From Pseudomonas sp. FEN (lineage in GTDB: Bacteria; Pseudomonadota; Gammaproteobacteria; Pseudomonadales; Pseudomonadaceae), in the NCBI RefSeq assembly GCF_904067045.1, contig NZ_CAJFDC010000007.1, positions 186,001 to 250,000 on the forward strand: a stretch of 64,000 nucleotides of DNA, in the 5' to 3' direction. This document shows, piece by piece, positions 34,967-45,491 of the stretch (position 1 is its first letter; each line of letters begins with the position of its first letter). Both the position numbers and the translations under genes were made by a program. The notes beneath the pieces were generated by a model. It ran no database searches. It was not told the DNA's origin and saw only the letters and a program-made list of their open reading frames with translations.

Positions 34967-35551
34967 TTATTCGCTCAGCACCTGACCGATTTTCGGGTCC
35001 TTGAACACCCGGGTCAGCGCATCGCTCAACACGTCGCTGATCAACTTGGTGTTCGCCTCTTCGTTCGGCGCCATGCCGAAACGCTGGTTCAAGGACGCCC
35101 CGTAACTACCGCTGTAACGACGATTGGCGTTGCTCACATCAGAGCGGAAGTTGGCGCCGATGGTCGCTTCGGTCACGTACATGCCCTCCTTCGGCGACTG
35201 GTAGGTCAGATCGGTCAGGGTCACGGTCAGTACCGGTGCATTCATGGCATTCGGCGAAGGGGTGAAGCCCAACAGGCGCACCGCCGCTTCGACCTGGGCC
35301 TGCAGTTTCGGCATCAGGTCGGCCCCTTGCACGGTAATGGCGCTGGTCTCCGGGTACAAACCACCGCGGGTGCCCAATACCGGCGAACGGCGACCGTCGA
35401 CGACCCTCACCACCACCGGCTGACCGTGACCGACAGGCGCCAGCTGAGTGCTGAGCTTGGGTTGCGGACTGAGTTGTTGCGGGCTGTTGGCACAGCCGAC
35501 AAGTGTCAAACTGGTTACAGTGATCAAACCGAACAACAGGCGTCGCAACAT
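34967..35551 (-). CDS. YajG family lipoprotein
   Basis: The 194-residue protein has a lipoprotein signal peptide with LTLVGC as lipobox (Cys20). The mature part matches the YajG family (VRVVDGRRSPVLGTRGG, then AAVRLLGFTP, and LTVTLTDLTYQ). YajG-like proteins are outer-membrane lipoproteins of unknown function. ATG 35551 is chosen because GGAGAG lies seven bases ahead; ATG 35557 in the same frame is too close to it. It appears monocistronic. Confidence 0.88.
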   Translation of the reverse strand: MLRRLLFGLITVTSLTLVGCANSPQQLSPQPKLSTQLAPVGHGQPVVVRVVDGRRSPVLGTRGGLYPETSAITVQGADLMPKLQAQVEAAVRLLGFTPSPNAMNAPVLTVTLTDLTYQSPKEGMYVTEATIGANFRSDVSNANRRYSGSYGASLNQRFGMAPNEEANTKLISDVLSDALTRVFKDPKIGQVLSE

Positions 35552-35589
35552 GCTCATCTCTCCAAGGACCAGGCATCATTCAGACCGTG

Positions 35590-36479
35590 AGTATAGCGGG
35601 GCTCGGGCGTTGCTAACCAGCGTCACCCACCCGTGCACAAAACTCTGACAAGCGCGCCCGGCCGTCGTTCTCGTCATTCGCCTGTCACACTGGCCTGCCA
35701 CCCTGCACACGGGCTCTGAGCAATGAAGATGCCCGGCATCTGACCAGATGCCGAATAAAAGTCATTAAACACGACCATTTCTCCGCGTTTCTTAGTTACA
35801 ATCTCCCCCCGATTATAAGGACGTCTCCTGATCGGGCCTCGCAGCACCGTCAATGCGCTTGCATCGACACCTTCGTACTGCCCACAGAGAGCCGCCCACA
35901 CAGATCGAGTGAAGCCGGCGAGCTTGCTGATACCTGCGCAAACCACCGTTTTCAGCGAATCTGCCAGAGCTGCCCTTGTGCTCGTTCACTGAGTTGTTGG
36001 CCCGTGCCGCCTGCCCTTCCCGGTGGGTATTCGCACCGCGGGCCCGGTGACAGACCGCGGCAGCCCTTTTTTGAGGTTCACGTCTTCAAAAGAGCGTGAA
36101 AAAACGGGTTTTCACAACTTCACGAGAGTGTGGCGAACAAATGAATAGTTTCGCGTCTGAACAGGCACCATCAGCGTCCCCAACGACCTCATCACACAGG
36201 ACCCGATACACCCCGACAGGCGCCTGACGCCTGTTCGCTTACGGATTTGATTGCACGAATCGGACGCTCTTGACCATAAGTCGAATTGCCCGTGTTGCCC
36301 GCCCATGCGTTCATACGCACCCCGAGCCCACCGGCAGCGTCCGCTGAAGTTGCAAAAAATTGCGAAGAATCGGACATGGCCATCCTGGCCGGGTCATCCC
36401 TGGGCTAATGTCAAACAAGCCCACCGATGCCCGGCAGCCATGCCGTCAATGTGGTGCTGCAGATTTTGGAGACGCGTTA
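35590..36479. other. Long noncoding gap upstream of mqo, possibly holding a structured RNA
   Basis: This ~890-bp gap contains no convincing gene; the short minus-strand frames here have no ribosome sites or family resemblance. It does contain structure. CGGCATCT/AGATGCCG forms a hairpin near 35732-35751. A TTATAA at 35813-35818 could be a -10 box. Between about 35990 and 36072, TGCCGC and GCGGCA can close a fold around a CGGTG/CACCG hairpin, and a TTTTTT run follows at 36067-36072, so the region ends like a terminator. Another hairpin, ACAGGCG/CGCCTGT, lies at about 36218-36236. The last ~100 bp should hold the mqo leader. Confidence 0.4.
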
Positions 36480-37988
36480 ATGGCGCATAACGAAGCAGTC
36501 GATGTGGTCCTGGTAGGGGCCGGCATCATGAGTGCCACCCTTGCGGTGCTGCTCAAGGAGCTCGACCCCGCGATCAAGCTGGAAGTCGTCGAGCTGATGG
36601 ATTCCGGGGCCGCGGAGAGTTCCAACCCGTGGAACAACGCCGGTACCGGCCATGCTGGCCTGTGCGAGCTGAACTACACGCCGCAGGCGGGTGACGGTTC
36701 CATCGACATCAAGAAAGCCGTGCACATCAACACCCAGTTCGAGGTGTCGAAGCAATTCTGGGCCTATCTGGCGCAGAAAGGCACTTTCGGTTCGTGCAAG
36801 TCTTTCATCAGCCCGGTGCCGCACCTGAGCTTCGTCCAGGGCGACAAGGGCATTGCCTTCCTCAAGAAGCGCTTTGAAGCCCTGCATCCACACCACGCCT
36901 TCGCCGAAATGGAATACACCGAAGATCGCGCCAAGATGGCCGAGTGGATGCCGCTGATGATGCCGGGCCGTCCGGCCGACGAGCCGATCGCCGCGACCCG
37001 CGTGATGAAAGGCACCGACGTCAACTTCGGCGCCCTGACCAATCAGTTGCTCAAGCACCTGACCAGCGCTCCCGATGCCCAGGTCAAGTACTGCAAGCGC
37101 GTGACCGGCCTCAAGCGCAATGCGACCGGCTGGACCGTGAGCATCAAGGACGTGAACAGCGGCAACAGCCGTGATGTCGATGCCAAGTTCGTCTTCCTCG
37201 GCGCCGGCGGCGCGGCCTTGCCGCTGCTGCAAGCGTCGGGCATCGAGGAAAGCAAGGGCTTCGGCGGCTTCCCGGTGAGCGGCCAGTGGCTGCGTTGCGA
37301 CAACCCGGACGTGGTCAAGCACCACCAGGCCAAGGTCTACAGCCAGGCCGCCGTGGGTTCGCCGCCGATGTCCGTGCCGCACTTGGACACCCGTGTGGTC
37401 GATGGCCAGAAGTCCCTGCTGTTCGGGCCTTATGCCGGTTTCACCACCAAGTTCCTCAAGTACGGTTCGATCATGGACCTGCCGCTGTCGGTGCGAGCCG
37501 GTAACATCGGCCCGATGCTCGCCGTGGCCCGCGACAACATGGACCTGACCAAGTACCTGATCAGCGAAGTGATGCAGTCCATGGAGCAGCGCCTGGAATC
37601 CCTGCGCCGCTTCTACCCGGAGGCTAAAGCCGAGGACTGGCGCCTGGAAGTGGCTGGCCAGCGGGTGCAGATCATCAAGAAGGATCCGAAGAAAGGCGGC
37701 GTCCTGCAGTTCGGTACCGAACTGGTCGCGGCCAAGGACGGTTCGCTGGCGGCCCTGCTCGGTGCTTCGCCGGGCGCTTCGGTGACCGTTTCGATCATGC
37801 TGGAACTGATCGAGCGCTGCTTCCCGGAAAAAGCCAAGGGTGAGTGGGCAGCCAAGCTCCACGAAATCTTCCCGGCGCGGGAAAAGATCCTGGAGACGGA
37901 TGCGGCGCTGTATCGCAAGATCAGCGCGCAGAACAACCTGCGCCTGGAACTGGTGGAGTCGAGCAGCGAGACCGAAAGCTACGCTTGA
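36480..37988 (+). CDS. mqo: Malate:quinone oxidoreductase
   Basis: The 502-residue FAD enzyme oxidises malate to oxaloacetate and passes electrons to quinone at the inner face of the membrane, working in the TCA cycle. The dinucleotide-binding [10 protein letters not shown] is at residues 13-22, [22 protein letters not shown] at about 43-64, and [11 protein letters not shown] near the C-terminus, all typical of Mqo. The length is normal. ATG 36480 follows TTGGAGACGCGTTA. It is followed by a strong terminator and seems monocistronic. Confidence 0.95.
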   Translation: MAHNEAVDVVLVGAGIMSATLAVLLKELDPAIKLEVVELMDSGAAESSNPWNNAGTGHAGLCELNYTPQAGDGSIDIKKAVHINTQFEVSKQFWAYLAQKGTFGSCKSFISPVPHLSFVQGDKGIAFLKKRFEALHPHHAFAEMEYTEDRAKMAEWMPLMMPGRPADEPIAATRVMKGTDVNFGALTNQLLKHLTSAPDAQVKYCKRVTGLKRNATGWTVSIKDVNSGNSRDVDAKFVFLGAGGAALPLLQASGIEESKGFGGFPVSGQWLRCDNPDVVKHHQAKVYSQAAVGSPPMSVPHLDTRVVDGQKSLLFGPYAGFTTKFLKYGSIMDLPLSVRAGNIGPMLAVARDNMDLTKYLISEVMQSMEQRLESLRRFYPEAKAEDWRLEVAGQRVQIIKKDPKKGGVLQFGTELVAAKDGSLAALLGASPGASVTVSIMLELIERCFPEKAKGEWAAKLHEIFPAREKILETDAALYRKISAQNNLRLELVESSSETESYA

Positions 37989-38002
37989 GCTGATCGCTTA
38001 TG

Positions 38003-38044
38003 AAAACGCCCCGCCCTTCGGTTGAAGAGCGGGGCGTTTTTTTA
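38003..38044 (+). terminator. Intrinsic terminator after mqo
   Basis: The stem AAAACGCCCCGC/GCGGGGCGTTTT (38003-38040) is followed by more Ts and starts 15 bp after the mqo stop. Confidence 0.93.
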
Positions 38045-38063
38045 TGGATCAGAACCGCAAAAA

Positions 38064-38215
38064 GTGGCGAGCGGGCTTGCCCGCGTTCGGCTGCGAAGCA
38101 GTCGCAAAACCTGTGACTGCGTTTTGCCTGACACTATGAAATCGCTGGCTTCAGGGCTGCTTCGCAGCCCAGCACGGGCAAGCCCGCTCGCCACAACAAG
38201 CGCGCTCGCCACAAG
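38064..38215. repeat. BIME: paired REP palindromes
   Basis: The arm GTGGCGAGCGGGCTTGCCCG (38064-38083) is perfectly inverted at 38175-38194, and the inner GGCTGCGAAGCAG and CTGCTTCGCAGCC segments pair as well. A third half-copy (GCGCTCGCCACAAG) follows at about 38202-38215. It lies between convergent genes. Confidence 0.85.
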
Positions 38216-38223
38216 GGTTCGGA

Positions 38224-38511
38224 TCAGCCGCGAGCGTTGTCGATCAACTCGATATAGTCGCCAGCATTGCGCTGATCGCGGATGAGGCTCACGAAGTCCT
38301 GACCGTGCTCATCCTTGCCATCGAGGTCGTAACCGGCGTCCTTGAAGAACACCAGGAAACGTTCGAAATCGTCGATACGCAGCCCGCGATAGGCCTTGAT
38401 CAGCTTGTGCAGGGACGGTGAAGTGGCGTCGACCGGCTCGAAATCGAGAAACAACTTGATCTGCGCATCGCCGATCTCGTCACCAATCACCTGTTTCTTA
38501 TCTTTGCGCAT
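38224..38511 (-). CDS. PA4642 family small protein
   Basis: The 95-residue protein starts [15 protein letters not shown] and contains [26 protein letters not shown] recognise it as the short, highly conserved Pseudomonas protein annotated as the PA4642 family. It is mixed alpha, charged and soluble, with no signal peptide or known motif. In P. aeruginosa it also lies close to mqoB. Its function is unknown. It is divergent from the glutaminase gene. Confidence 0.85.
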   Translation of the reverse strand: MRKDKKQVIGDEIGDAQIKLFLDFEPVDATSPSLHKLIKAYRGLRIDDFERFLVFFKDAGYDLDGKDEHGQDFVSLIRDQRNAGDYIELIDNARG

Positions 38512-38713
38512 TACCGGCTCCAGCCAACGACATTACACGGGGCAGGCAGTTTACCCCCGCCTCTGCTCCGGTCTCAACGAGTACGAACTGATCCGCTCCA
38601 CAACCGCGTCAGCGGCTCGAAGCCGACGCGGAAAACTGTGCTCCGAAGCCGATACGCAGCGTCTAGCAGCTTGTAGCCCCGCAACCCGGCGGGAAGTGAC
38701 TGCGAGCCCGAGC

Positions 38714-39622
38714 ATGCAAGCGCTGTTGAACGAAATTCTCGATGAAGTCCGGCCATTGATCGGCCAGGGCAAGGTAGCCAATTACATCCCGGCGCTGGCT
38801 GATGTGTCGGGCAATCAACTGGGGGTTGCCGTCTACAGCAACGACGGCGAGGTGTTCCAGGCCGGCGATGCGCGGACGCCGTTCTCGATCCAGAGTATTT
38901 CCAAGGTCTTCAGCCTGGTACAGGCAATCAATCATTCCGGCGAGGCGATCTGGGAGCGACTGGGGCATGAACCTTCCGGGCAGCCGTTCAATTCGCTGGT
39001 GCAGCTGGAGTTCGAACGCGGTCGTCCACGCAACCCGTTCATCAATGCCGGCGCCCTGGTGATCTGCGATATCAATCAATCGCGCTTCGCCGCACCGGCG
39101 CTGTCGATGCGCGATTTCGCCCGGCGCCTGTCCGGCAACATGCAAGTCATGGTCGACGGCAAAGTCGCCGAATCGGAATACCAGCACCGGGCGCGCAACG
39201 CGGCCATGGCATACCTGATGCAGTCGTTCGGCAACTTTCACAACGATGTGGAGGCGGTACTGCGCAGTTACTTCAGCCACTGCGCCCTGCGCATGAACTG
39301 CATCGACCTGGCGCGGGCATTCGGCTTCCTGGCCAATGATGGCTTCTGCAAGCACAGCGGCGAGCAGATCCTGAGCCGCCGCCAGACCCAGCAGGTCAAC
39401 TCGATCATGGCTACCAGCGGGCTGTATGACGAGGCCGGGAATTTTGCCTATCGGGTCGGCTTGCCAGGCAAGAGCGGCGTGGGTGGTGGGATTGTCGCGG
39501 TGGTGCCGGGACGTTTTACCGTGTGCGTCTGGGCGCCGGAGCTGAATGCGGCCGGCAACTCGCTGGTGGGGATGGCGGTGCTGGAGCTGCTGAGCCAGCG
39601 GATCGGTTGGTCGGTGTTCTAG
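38714..39622 (+). CDS. glsB: Glutaminase
   Basis: The 302-residue enzyme hydrolyses glutamine to glutamate and ammonia. It belongs to the serine-dependent beta-lactamase-like glutaminase family: the SxxK pair is Ser61/Lys64 in SISK. Other conserved blocks are [13 protein letters not shown] ([11 protein letters not shown]), [10 protein letters not shown], and [17 protein letters not shown] near the C-terminus. The length is typical of GlsA/GlsB. ATG 38714 starts the family N-terminus (MQALLNEIL); the ribosome site is weak. The frame is open further upstream, but that part has no homology. Confidence 0.93.
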   Translation: MQALLNEILDEVRPLIGQGKVANYIPALADVSGNQLGVAVYSNDGEVFQAGDARTPFSIQSISKVFSLVQAINHSGEAIWERLGHEPSGQPFNSLVQLEFERGRPRNPFINAGALVICDINQSRFAAPALSMRDFARRLSGNMQVMVDGKVAESEYQHRARNAAMAYLMQSFGNFHNDVEAVLRSYFSHCALRMNCIDLARAFGFLANDGFCKHSGEQILSRRQTQQVNSIMATSGLYDEAGNFAYRVGLPGKSGVGGGIVAVVPGRFTVCVWAPELNAAGNSLVGMAVLELLSQRIGWSVF

Positions 39623-39648
39623 CCCCCCGCCGGCCTGGAACGAGACCT

Positions 39649-39796
39649 GTGGCGAGTGGGCTTGCCCACGCTGGGCTGCGAAGCGGCCCTAAAACCAGCG
39701 ACCGCGATCTATCAGATAGATCCATGGTCTCTGATTGACGACTACTGCGCAGCCGAACGGAGCGGGGCGGCGTCCCGACAAGCCCCCTCGCCACAA
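39649..39796. repeat. BIME-like inverted repeat between glsB and garD
   Basis: TGTGGCGAGTGGGCTTGCCCAC near 39649 and CCCCTCGCCACA near 39796 form the outer arms, with GGCTGCGAAGCGGCC inside. It is a diverged copy of the 3.1- and 38.1-kb elements and lies between convergent genes. Confidence 0.75.
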
Positions 39797-39823
39797 GAGT
39801 GACTCCAGGTCCCCTGATGGGAA

Positions 39824-41377
39824 TCAGGTAATCGGTGCCGGGTTGAACAAGGTAATGTCGTTGTGCAGCTTGTGCTGCTCGGCCCAGGTCTGTTTCCGCC
39901 CGCTGGCGACATCCAGGTAGTAGTGGAACAACTCCCAGCCCAACTCCTCGATGGTTGCCCGACCAGTGGCAATCCGTCCGGCATCGATATCGATCAGGTC
40001 CGGCCAGCGTTGTGCCAGTTCGGTACGGGTCGACACTTTCACCACCGGCGCCATCGCCAATCCATAAGGCGTGCCACGCCCGGTGGTGAACACGTGCAGG
40101 TTCATCCCGGCCGCCAGTTGCAAGGTGCCGCAGACGAAATCACTGGCCGGCGTCGCGCAGAAGATCAGGCCCTTGCGCGTGAAGCGCTCGCCCGGGCCCA
40201 GCACGCCGTTGATCGCGCTGCTGCCGGACTTGACGATGGAGCCCAGCGACTTCTCGACAATATTCGACAACCCACCCTTCTTGTTCCCCGGAGTGGTATT
40301 GGCACTGCGGTCGGCCTCGCCCTTGGCCAGGTAGCGGTCGTACCAGTCCATCTCGCGCACCAGCGCCTCGGCCACCGGCAGGCTTTCCGCCCGGGAAGTC
40401 AGCAGGTAGATCGCATCGCGCACTTCCGTCACTTCGGAAAACATCACCGTCGCTCCAGCCCGCAGCAACAGGTCGGAGGCGTAGCCCAGGGCCGGGTTGG
40501 CGGTGATCCCGGAAAACGCATCGCTGCCACCGCACTGCATACCGAGGATCAACTCCGACGCTGGCACGGTCTCACGGCGCCGCTGATCGAGTTTCTTCAG
40601 ACGGGTTTCCGCCAGCGCCATGATCTGCTCGATCATTTCGCTGAAGCCGTGGCTGGAATCCTGCAGGCGGTACAACCAAGGCTCGCTCAGATCCACCGAG
40701 CTGTCCCCCTCGTGCATCACCTGGCCGGCCTGCAACTTCTCGCAGCCCAGGCTGATCACCAGCGCTTCGCCGCCCAGGTTCGGGTTGCGCGCCAGGTTGC
40801 GCACGGTGCGGATCGGAATATAGGCATCGGTAGCGGTAATCGCCACGCCGCAACCGTAGCTGTGGGTCAACGCCACCACGTCGTCGACATGCGGGTACTT
40901 GGGCAACAGTTCATCCTTGATGCGCTTGACCGCATGGTCCAACACCCCGGTCACGCACTGCACCGTGGTGGTGATACCGAGGATGTTGCGCGTACCGACG
41001 GTGCCGTCGGCGTTGCGATAGCCCTCGAAGGTGAAGCCCTGCAGCGGCGCCTGGGCCGCTGGCACATCGGTGGACAGCGGCAGGCTGTCCAACGGCGGCG
41101 CGGTGGGCATGCGCAGTTGATCTTCCTTGACCCAACTGCCACGGGGAATCGGCAGCAACGCATAACCGATGATCTGCCCGTAGCGGATCACCTCGCCACC
41201 CTCGGCGATATCCACCAGCGTCACCTTATGACTCTGCGGAATGTGTTCGCGGGTCACCAGGCCGTCCGCAAACTCGGTACCGGCCGGCACCCCCTGGTCA
41301 TTGACCACGATCACCACGTTATCGCGCTCATGCAGGCGGATGTAGCGCGGCGAGTCGGAATGTTCAATCAACTGCAT
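39824..41377 (-). CDS. garD: Galactarate dehydratase
   Basis: The 517-residue enzyme dehydrates D-galactarate to 5-dehydro-4-deoxy-D-glucarate. It has an N-terminal SAF/UxaA-like domain (about 1-110, with [17 protein letters not shown]) and the large UxaA/GarD catalytic domain ([52 protein letters not shown]). Length and motifs fit GarD rather than altronate dehydratase. ATG 41377 follows GAGGAG and lies 12 bp after gudP. It is the last gene of the kdgD-dehydrogenase-gudP-garD operon, whose other members agree with this substrate. Confidence 0.93.
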   Translation of the reverse strand: MQLIEHSDSPRYIRLHERDNVVIVVNDQGVPAGTEFADGLVTREHIPQSHKVTLVDIAEGGEVIRYGQIIGYALLPIPRGSWVKEDQLRMPTAPPLDSLPLSTDVPAAQAPLQGFTFEGYRNADGTVGTRNILGITTTVQCVTGVLDHAVKRIKDELLPKYPHVDDVVALTHSYGCGVAITATDAYIPIRTVRNLARNPNLGGEALVISLGCEKLQAGQVMHEGDSSVDLSEPWLYRLQDSSHGFSEMIEQIMALAETRLKKLDQRRRETVPASELILGMQCGGSDAFSGITANPALGYASDLLLRAGATVMFSEVTEVRDAIYLLTSRAESLPVAEALVREMDWYDRYLAKGEADRSANTTPGNKKGGLSNIVEKSLGSIVKSGSSAINGVLGPGERFTRKGLIFCATPASDFVCGTLQLAAGMNLHVFTTGRGTPYGLAMAPVVKVSTRTELAQRWPDLIDIDAGRIATGRATIEELGWELFHYYLDVASGRKQTWAEQHKLHNDITLFNPAPIT

Positions 41378-41388
41378 GAAGCCGCTCC

Positions 41389-42750
41389 TCAGGAATGGGC
41401 TTGGGACAGACGGGGTTCGCTATCGTGCTTGGGACCGGCCGGTGGCTCGCGCAGTTCGACGCGCTTGATCTCACCGACGATCACCACATAGCTGATCACC
41501 GCCACCAGCGCATTGGCGCCGACGAACACCAGGGCCCACTTGAACGAACCGGTGGAACTGATGATGTAGCCGATCACGATCGGCGTGGTGATGGAAGCGA
41601 TATTGCCGAACATGTTGAACAGGCCGCCACTCAAACCGGCGATCTGCTTCGGCGAAGTATCCGATACCACCGCCCAGCCCAGCGCGCCCACGCCCTTGCC
41701 GAAGAATGCCAGGGCCATGAAGCCCACCACCATCCACTCGATGTCCACATAGTTGCAGGCGACGATGGTGGTCGAGAGCAACAGGCCACCGATGATCGGC
41801 GCCTTGCGGGCGAAGGTCAGGGTGTGGCCACGACGCAGCAGGTAGTCGGAAATGATCCCGCCCAGCACGCCACCGATGAAGCCGCAGATCGCCGGCAGGG
41901 AAGCGATGAAGCCGGCCTTGAGGATGGTCATGCCACGCTCCTGCACCAGGTACACCGGGAACCAGGTCAGGAAGAAGTAGGTGATGCCATTGATGCAGTA
42001 CTGGCCCAGGTACACCCCGAGCATCATGCGATTGGTCAGCAACTGCCGCACGTAGTCCCACTTCGGACCGCCACCGGCGGTCTTGCCCTGGTCCATATCG
42101 ACCAGGCCACCGTTCTCGGCGATATGCGCGAACTCGGCGTCGTTGATCATCGGGTGCTGGCGCGGGCTGTGGATAACTTTCAGCCAGATCAGCGAAAACA
42201 CCACGCCCAGAGCCCCCATCACCAGGAACACATGCTGCCAACCGAAGCTGAACACGATCCAGCCCATCAGCGGCGCGAACAGCACAGTGGCGAAGTATTG
42301 CGCGGAGTTGAAGATCGCCGAGGCGGTGCCACGTTCGGCCGTGGGGAACCAGGCCGCGACAATACGGGCGTTGCCGGGGAAGGACGGTGCTTCGGCCAAA
42401 CCCACCAGGAAGCGCAGCATGAACAGCGCGACCACGGCGGTGGAGACACCGAACTCACCGACGTAGCCTTGCAACGCGGTGAACAACGACCAGGTGAAGA
42501 TGCTCAGGGCATAGACTTTCTTCGAGCCGAAACGGTCGAGCAGCCAGCCGCCGGGAATCTGCCCGAGCACATAGGCCCAGCCGAAGGCGGAGAAGATGTA
42601 ACCGAGAGTGACGGCGTCGATGCCGAGGCTTTTTTGCAGGCTGGAACCGGCAATGGCGATGGTGGCACGGTCGGCGTAGTTGATCGTGGTCACCAGGAAC
42701 AGCATGAGCAGTATCAAATAGCGGACGTGGGTCTGCTTGGTCGCTTGCAT
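41389..42750 (-). CDS. gudP: D-glucarate/D-galactarate MFS transporter
   Basis: The 453-residue, twelve-helix protein belongs to the anion:cation symporter branch of the MFS. It has the GudP-type start ([16 protein letters not shown]), [14 protein letters not shown] in the 2-3 loop, and [22 protein letters not shown] in helix 4. It should import galactarate or glucarate with protons. It is located between the dehydrogenase and garD genes in the operon. ATG 42750 follows GGGAG. Confidence 0.92.
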   Translation of the reverse strand: MQATKQTHVRYLILLMLFLVTTINYADRATIAIAGSSLQKSLGIDAVTLGYIFSAFGWAYVLGQIPGGWLLDRFGSKKVYALSIFTWSLFTALQGYVGEFGVSTAVVALFMLRFLVGLAEAPSFPGNARIVAAWFPTAERGTASAIFNSAQYFATVLFAPLMGWIVFSFGWQHVFLVMGALGVVFSLIWLKVIHSPRQHPMINDAEFAHIAENGGLVDMDQGKTAGGGPKWDYVRQLLTNRMMLGVYLGQYCINGITYFFLTWFPVYLVQERGMTILKAGFIASLPAICGFIGGVLGGIISDYLLRRGHTLTFARKAPIIGGLLLSTTIVACNYVDIEWMVVGFMALAFFGKGVGALGWAVVSDTSPKQIAGLSGGLFNMFGNIASITTPIVIGYIISSTGSFKWALVFVGANALVAVISYVVIVGEIKRVELREPPAGPKHDSEPRLSQAHS

Positions 42751-42848
42751 GTAGATGTACTCCCACTCTTTATTTTTTTACGCGGGTAAAACATTCAGGG
42801 ATGTACCGCACGGAGCCCCAGGCAAGGGCCCCGCGCGGGTGAAGCAGG

Positions 42849-44294
42849 TTACGAACCGATGTAGCTGGTCTTGACCACGGTGTAGAACTCCTGCGCGTAG
42901 CGGCCCTGCTCACGGGAACCGTAGGACGAACCTTTACGCCCACCGAACGGCACGTGGTAATCCACACCCGCCGTCGGCAGGTTGACCATCACCATCCCGG
43001 CCTGGGAGTGACGTTTGAAGTGGTTGGCGTACTTCAGCGAGGTGGTGGCGATACCGGCGGAGAGACCGAATTCGGTGTCGTTGGCCATGGCCAGCGCGGC
43101 TTCGTAATCGGCCACGCGGACAATGTTGGCCACCGGGCCGAAGATTTCTTCGCGGCTGATGCGCATCGCGGCTTCGCTGTCGGCGAACAGGGTCGGGGCA
43201 AGGAAATAGCCTTCGGTATCGCAGGTCACCAACGCACCGCCGGACACCAGGCGCGCGCCTTCGGACTGGCCGATATTGATGTAGCTCAGATCCTGCTCCA
43301 GTTGCGCCTGGGACACCACCGGACCGATGTCGGTACCGCTCTTGAGCGCGTGTCCGACCTTGATCGAACGCATGCGTTCGGCCATGGCCTCGACGAACTT
43401 GTCGTGAATCCCGGCGGTGACGATCAAGCGGCTGGACGCCGTGCAACGTTGCCCGGTGGAGTAGAACGCGCTCTGCACCGCCAGCTCGACCGCCTGCTTG
43501 AGGTCGGCGTCGTCGAGAATGACCTGCGGGTTCTTGCCGCCCATCTCCAACTGCACCTTGGCCTGGCGCGACACGCAGTTGACCGCGATCTGCCGACCGA
43601 CACCGACGGAGCCGGTGAAGCTGATGCCATCGACTTTCGGGCTGTTGACCATGGCGTCGCCGACCAGCCGACCGCTGCCCATCACCAGGTTGAACACACC
43701 GGCCGGGAAACCGGCACGGGAAATGATTTCCGCCAGGGCCCAGGCACAACCCGGAACCAGCTCCGCGGGCTTGAGCACCACGCAGTTGCCGTAGGCCAGC
43801 GCCGGGGCGACTTTCCAGGCCGGAATGGCAATCGGGAAGTTCCACGGGGTGATCAGGCCGACCACGCCGAGGGCTTCACGGGTGACTTCGACGTTGACGC
43901 CCGGACGCACCGACGGCAGGTAATCACCAGACAAGCGCAGGCATTCGCCGGCGAAGAACTTGAAGATATTGCCGGCGCGGGTCACTTCGCCAATGGCCTC
44001 GGGCAGGGTCTTGCCCTCCTCCCGGGCCAGCAGGTTACCCAGTTCTTCGCGACGGGCGAGAATTTCCGAACCAACCTTGTCCAACGCATCGCTGCGGGCC
44101 TGGATGCCCGAAGTGGACCAGGCGGGAAAGGCCGCACGGGCGGCGTCGATGGCCGATTGCACCTGGGCCAGGTCAGCCTTGGCGTACTCGCCAATGACAT
44201 CGGACAAGTCCGACGGGTTGATATTGACCGAGTACTCGGCACCGGCAACCCACTGGCCGCCGATGTAGTTATCGAAACGCTTTGCATCTGCCAC
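42849..44294 (-). CDS. 2,5-dioxovalerate (alpha-ketoglutarate semialdehyde) dehydrogenase
   Basis: The 481-residue aldehyde dehydrogenase has the general base Glu250 in LEMGGKNP and the catalytic Cys284 in GQRCTASSR, with FTGSVGVGR as the cofactor loop. By pathway context it oxidises 2-oxoglutarate semialdehyde, made by KdgD, to 2-oxoglutarate for the TCA cycle. The start is GTG 44294, with GGAGG seven bases ahead. It follows kdgD by 58 bp on the same strand. Substrate assignment rests on the operon rather than on the enzyme sequence alone. Confidence 0.92.
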   Translation of the reverse strand: MADAKRFDNYIGGQWVAGAEYSVNINPSDLSDVIGEYAKADLAQVQSAIDAARAAFPAWSTSGIQARSDALDKVGSEILARREELGNLLAREEGKTLPEAIGEVTRAGNIFKFFAGECLRLSGDYLPSVRPGVNVEVTREALGVVGLITPWNFPIAIPAWKVAPALAYGNCVVLKPAELVPGCAWALAEIISRAGFPAGVFNLVMGSGRLVGDAMVNSPKVDGISFTGSVGVGRQIAVNCVSRQAKVQLEMGGKNPQVILDDADLKQAVELAVQSAFYSTGQRCTASSRLIVTAGIHDKFVEAMAERMRSIKVGHALKSGTDIGPVVSQAQLEQDLSYINIGQSEGARLVSGGALVTCDTEGYFLAPTLFADSEAAMRISREEIFGPVANIVRVADYEAALAMANDTEFGLSAGIATTSLKYANHFKRHSQAGMVMVNLPTAGVDYHVPFGGRKGSSYGSREQGRYAQEFYTVVKTSYIGS

Positions 44295-44352
44295 GGAAAA
44301 CCTCCTGAACCGAAAAAACCGCTGATTGCTCAGCGGCCTGGTTTATTCGTTC

Positions 44353-45264
44353 TTACTGTGCGCCTTGCTTGTCGATCAGCGCGGCCAGGGCGTCGTATTC
44401 GTCCGGCAGCAGATCGGTCAGTGGCGTACGCACGGGGCCGGCGTCATAGCCGACGATCTTCGCCCCGGCCTTGACGATGCTCACCGCGTAACCGGCGCGG
44501 CGGTTGCGGATATCCAGGTACGGCAGGAAGAAGTCGTCGATGATCTTGCCGACGGTGGCGTGATCGTCCCGGGCAATGGCGTGGTAGAAATCCATCGCGG
44601 TTTTCGGGATGAAGTTGAACACCGCCGAAGAGTAGACCGGCACACCCAGGGCCTTGTAGGCCGCGGCATAGACTTCCGCGGTCGGCAGGCCGCCCAGGTA
44701 GCTGAAACGGTCACCGAGACGGCGACGGATCGACACCATCAGTTCGATATCGCCCAGGCCATCCTTGTAGCCGATCAGGTTCGGGCACCGTTCGGCCAGG
44801 CGTTCCAGCAACGGCGCGGTCAGGCGGCAGACGTTGCGGTTGTAGACCACCACGCCGATCTTCACCGACTTGCACACGGCTTCAACGTGGGCGGCAACCC
44901 CGTCCTGGCTGGCTTCGGTCAGGTAGTGCGGCAGCAGCAGCAGGCCCTTGGCCCCCAGGCGTTCGGCTTCCTGGGCGTATTCGATGGCCTGGCGGGTCGC
45001 GCCACCGACACCGGCGAGGATCGGCACGCTACCGGCACAGGTATCGACGGCGGTTTTGACCACTTCGGAATATTCGCTGGCTGCCAGGGAGAAGAACTCA
45101 CCGGTACCGCCAGCGGCGAACAGCGCGGTGGCGCCGTAAGGGGCCAGCCACTCCAGGCGTTTGACGTAGCCGGCGCGATGGAAATCGCCCTGGGCATTGA
45201 AATCGGTCACCGGAAAGGACAGCAGGCCGGAGGAGAGGATGGACTTCAGTTCTTGTGGATTCAT
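44353..45264 (-). CDS. kdgD: 5-dehydro-4-deoxyglucarate dehydratase
   Basis: The 303-residue protein belongs to the DapA/NAL aldolase superfamily. The Schiff-base Lys is Lys167 in [10 protein letters not shown], and the assisting Tyr is Tyr141 in [16 protein letters not shown] near 49-60 is the substrate loop. It decarboxylates and dehydrates 5-dehydro-4-deoxyglucarate to 2-oxoglutarate semialdehyde. The length equals known KdgD enzymes. ATG 45264 begins [10 protein letters not shown]; a longer frame runs into the promoter. It is the first gene of the galactarate operon, preceded by a promoter whose -10 region lies in the candidate GntR operator. Confidence 0.93.
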   Translation of the reverse strand: MNPQELKSILSSGLLSFPVTDFNAQGDFHRAGYVKRLEWLAPYGATALFAAGGTGEFFSLAASEYSEVVKTAVDTCAGSVPILAGVGGATRQAIEYAQEAERLGAKGLLLLPHYLTEASQDGVAAHVEAVCKSVKIGVVVYNRNVCRLTAPLLERLAERCPNLIGYKDGLGDIELMVSIRRRLGDRFSYLGGLPTAEVYAAAYKALGVPVYSSAVFNFIPKTAMDFYHAIARDDHATVGKIIDDFFLPYLDIRNRRAGYAVSIVKAGAKIVGYDAGPVRTPLTDLLPDEYDALAALIDKQGAQ

Positions 45265-45322
45265 TTTTCGAACACCCTGGAAAGCACGTTGTGATGAATA
45301 GAGACAGCGCAGACTGGCTGAT

Positions 45323-45360
45323 GTCATACGTCATCGTACAACCTAAAATGAAAAGGTCAA
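45323..45360 (-). promoter_or_regulatory. kdgD operon promoter with candidate GntR operator
   Basis: On the minus strand TTGACC (45355-45360) and TACGAT (45333-45338) form a -35/-10 pair with a 16-bp spacer. The 21-bp segment GGTTGTACGATGAC + GTATGAC (45323-45343) covers the -10 box. It matches 17 of 21 bases of a segment upstream of the gntR gene at 48213-48233. Binding there would block the promoter, which fits repression in the absence of galactarate. Confidence 0.7.
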
Positions 45361-45398
45361 CAGGAATAGCTCAACAAAGCTCACAACCGTTTCCGTCC

Positions 45399-45451
45399 TT
45401 GACGTAGGAAAATTTTCATCTATGCTCGAATTAAACTGTATATACGTACAG
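45399..45451 (+). promoter_or_regulatory. SOS promoter: -35, -10 and LexA box
   Basis: TTGACG (45399-45404) and TATGCT (45421-45426) are separated by 16 bp. Directly after the expected transcription start lies CTGTATATACGTACAG (45436-45451), which fits the gammaproteobacterial LexA consensus CTG-N10-CAG with a TA-rich centre. The symmetry extends to AACTGTA/TACAGTT. LexA bound here should block transcription of the phospholipase gene that starts 40 bp further on. Confidence 0.85.
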
Positions 45452-45491
45452 TTATCTTGAATGAAAAATACGACATATCAAGGAGCCAGAC

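Noticed and set aside
35990..36072. Cobalamin or FMN riboswitch upstream of mqo
   Set aside because: Isolated GC-rich segments look riboswitch-like on the minus strand, but the conserved B12-box or FMN core sequences are not present in order.
36112..36306. 64-residue minus-strand frame in the mqo upstream gap
   Set aside because: No ribosome site, no family resemblance, and composition unlike neighbouring proteins.
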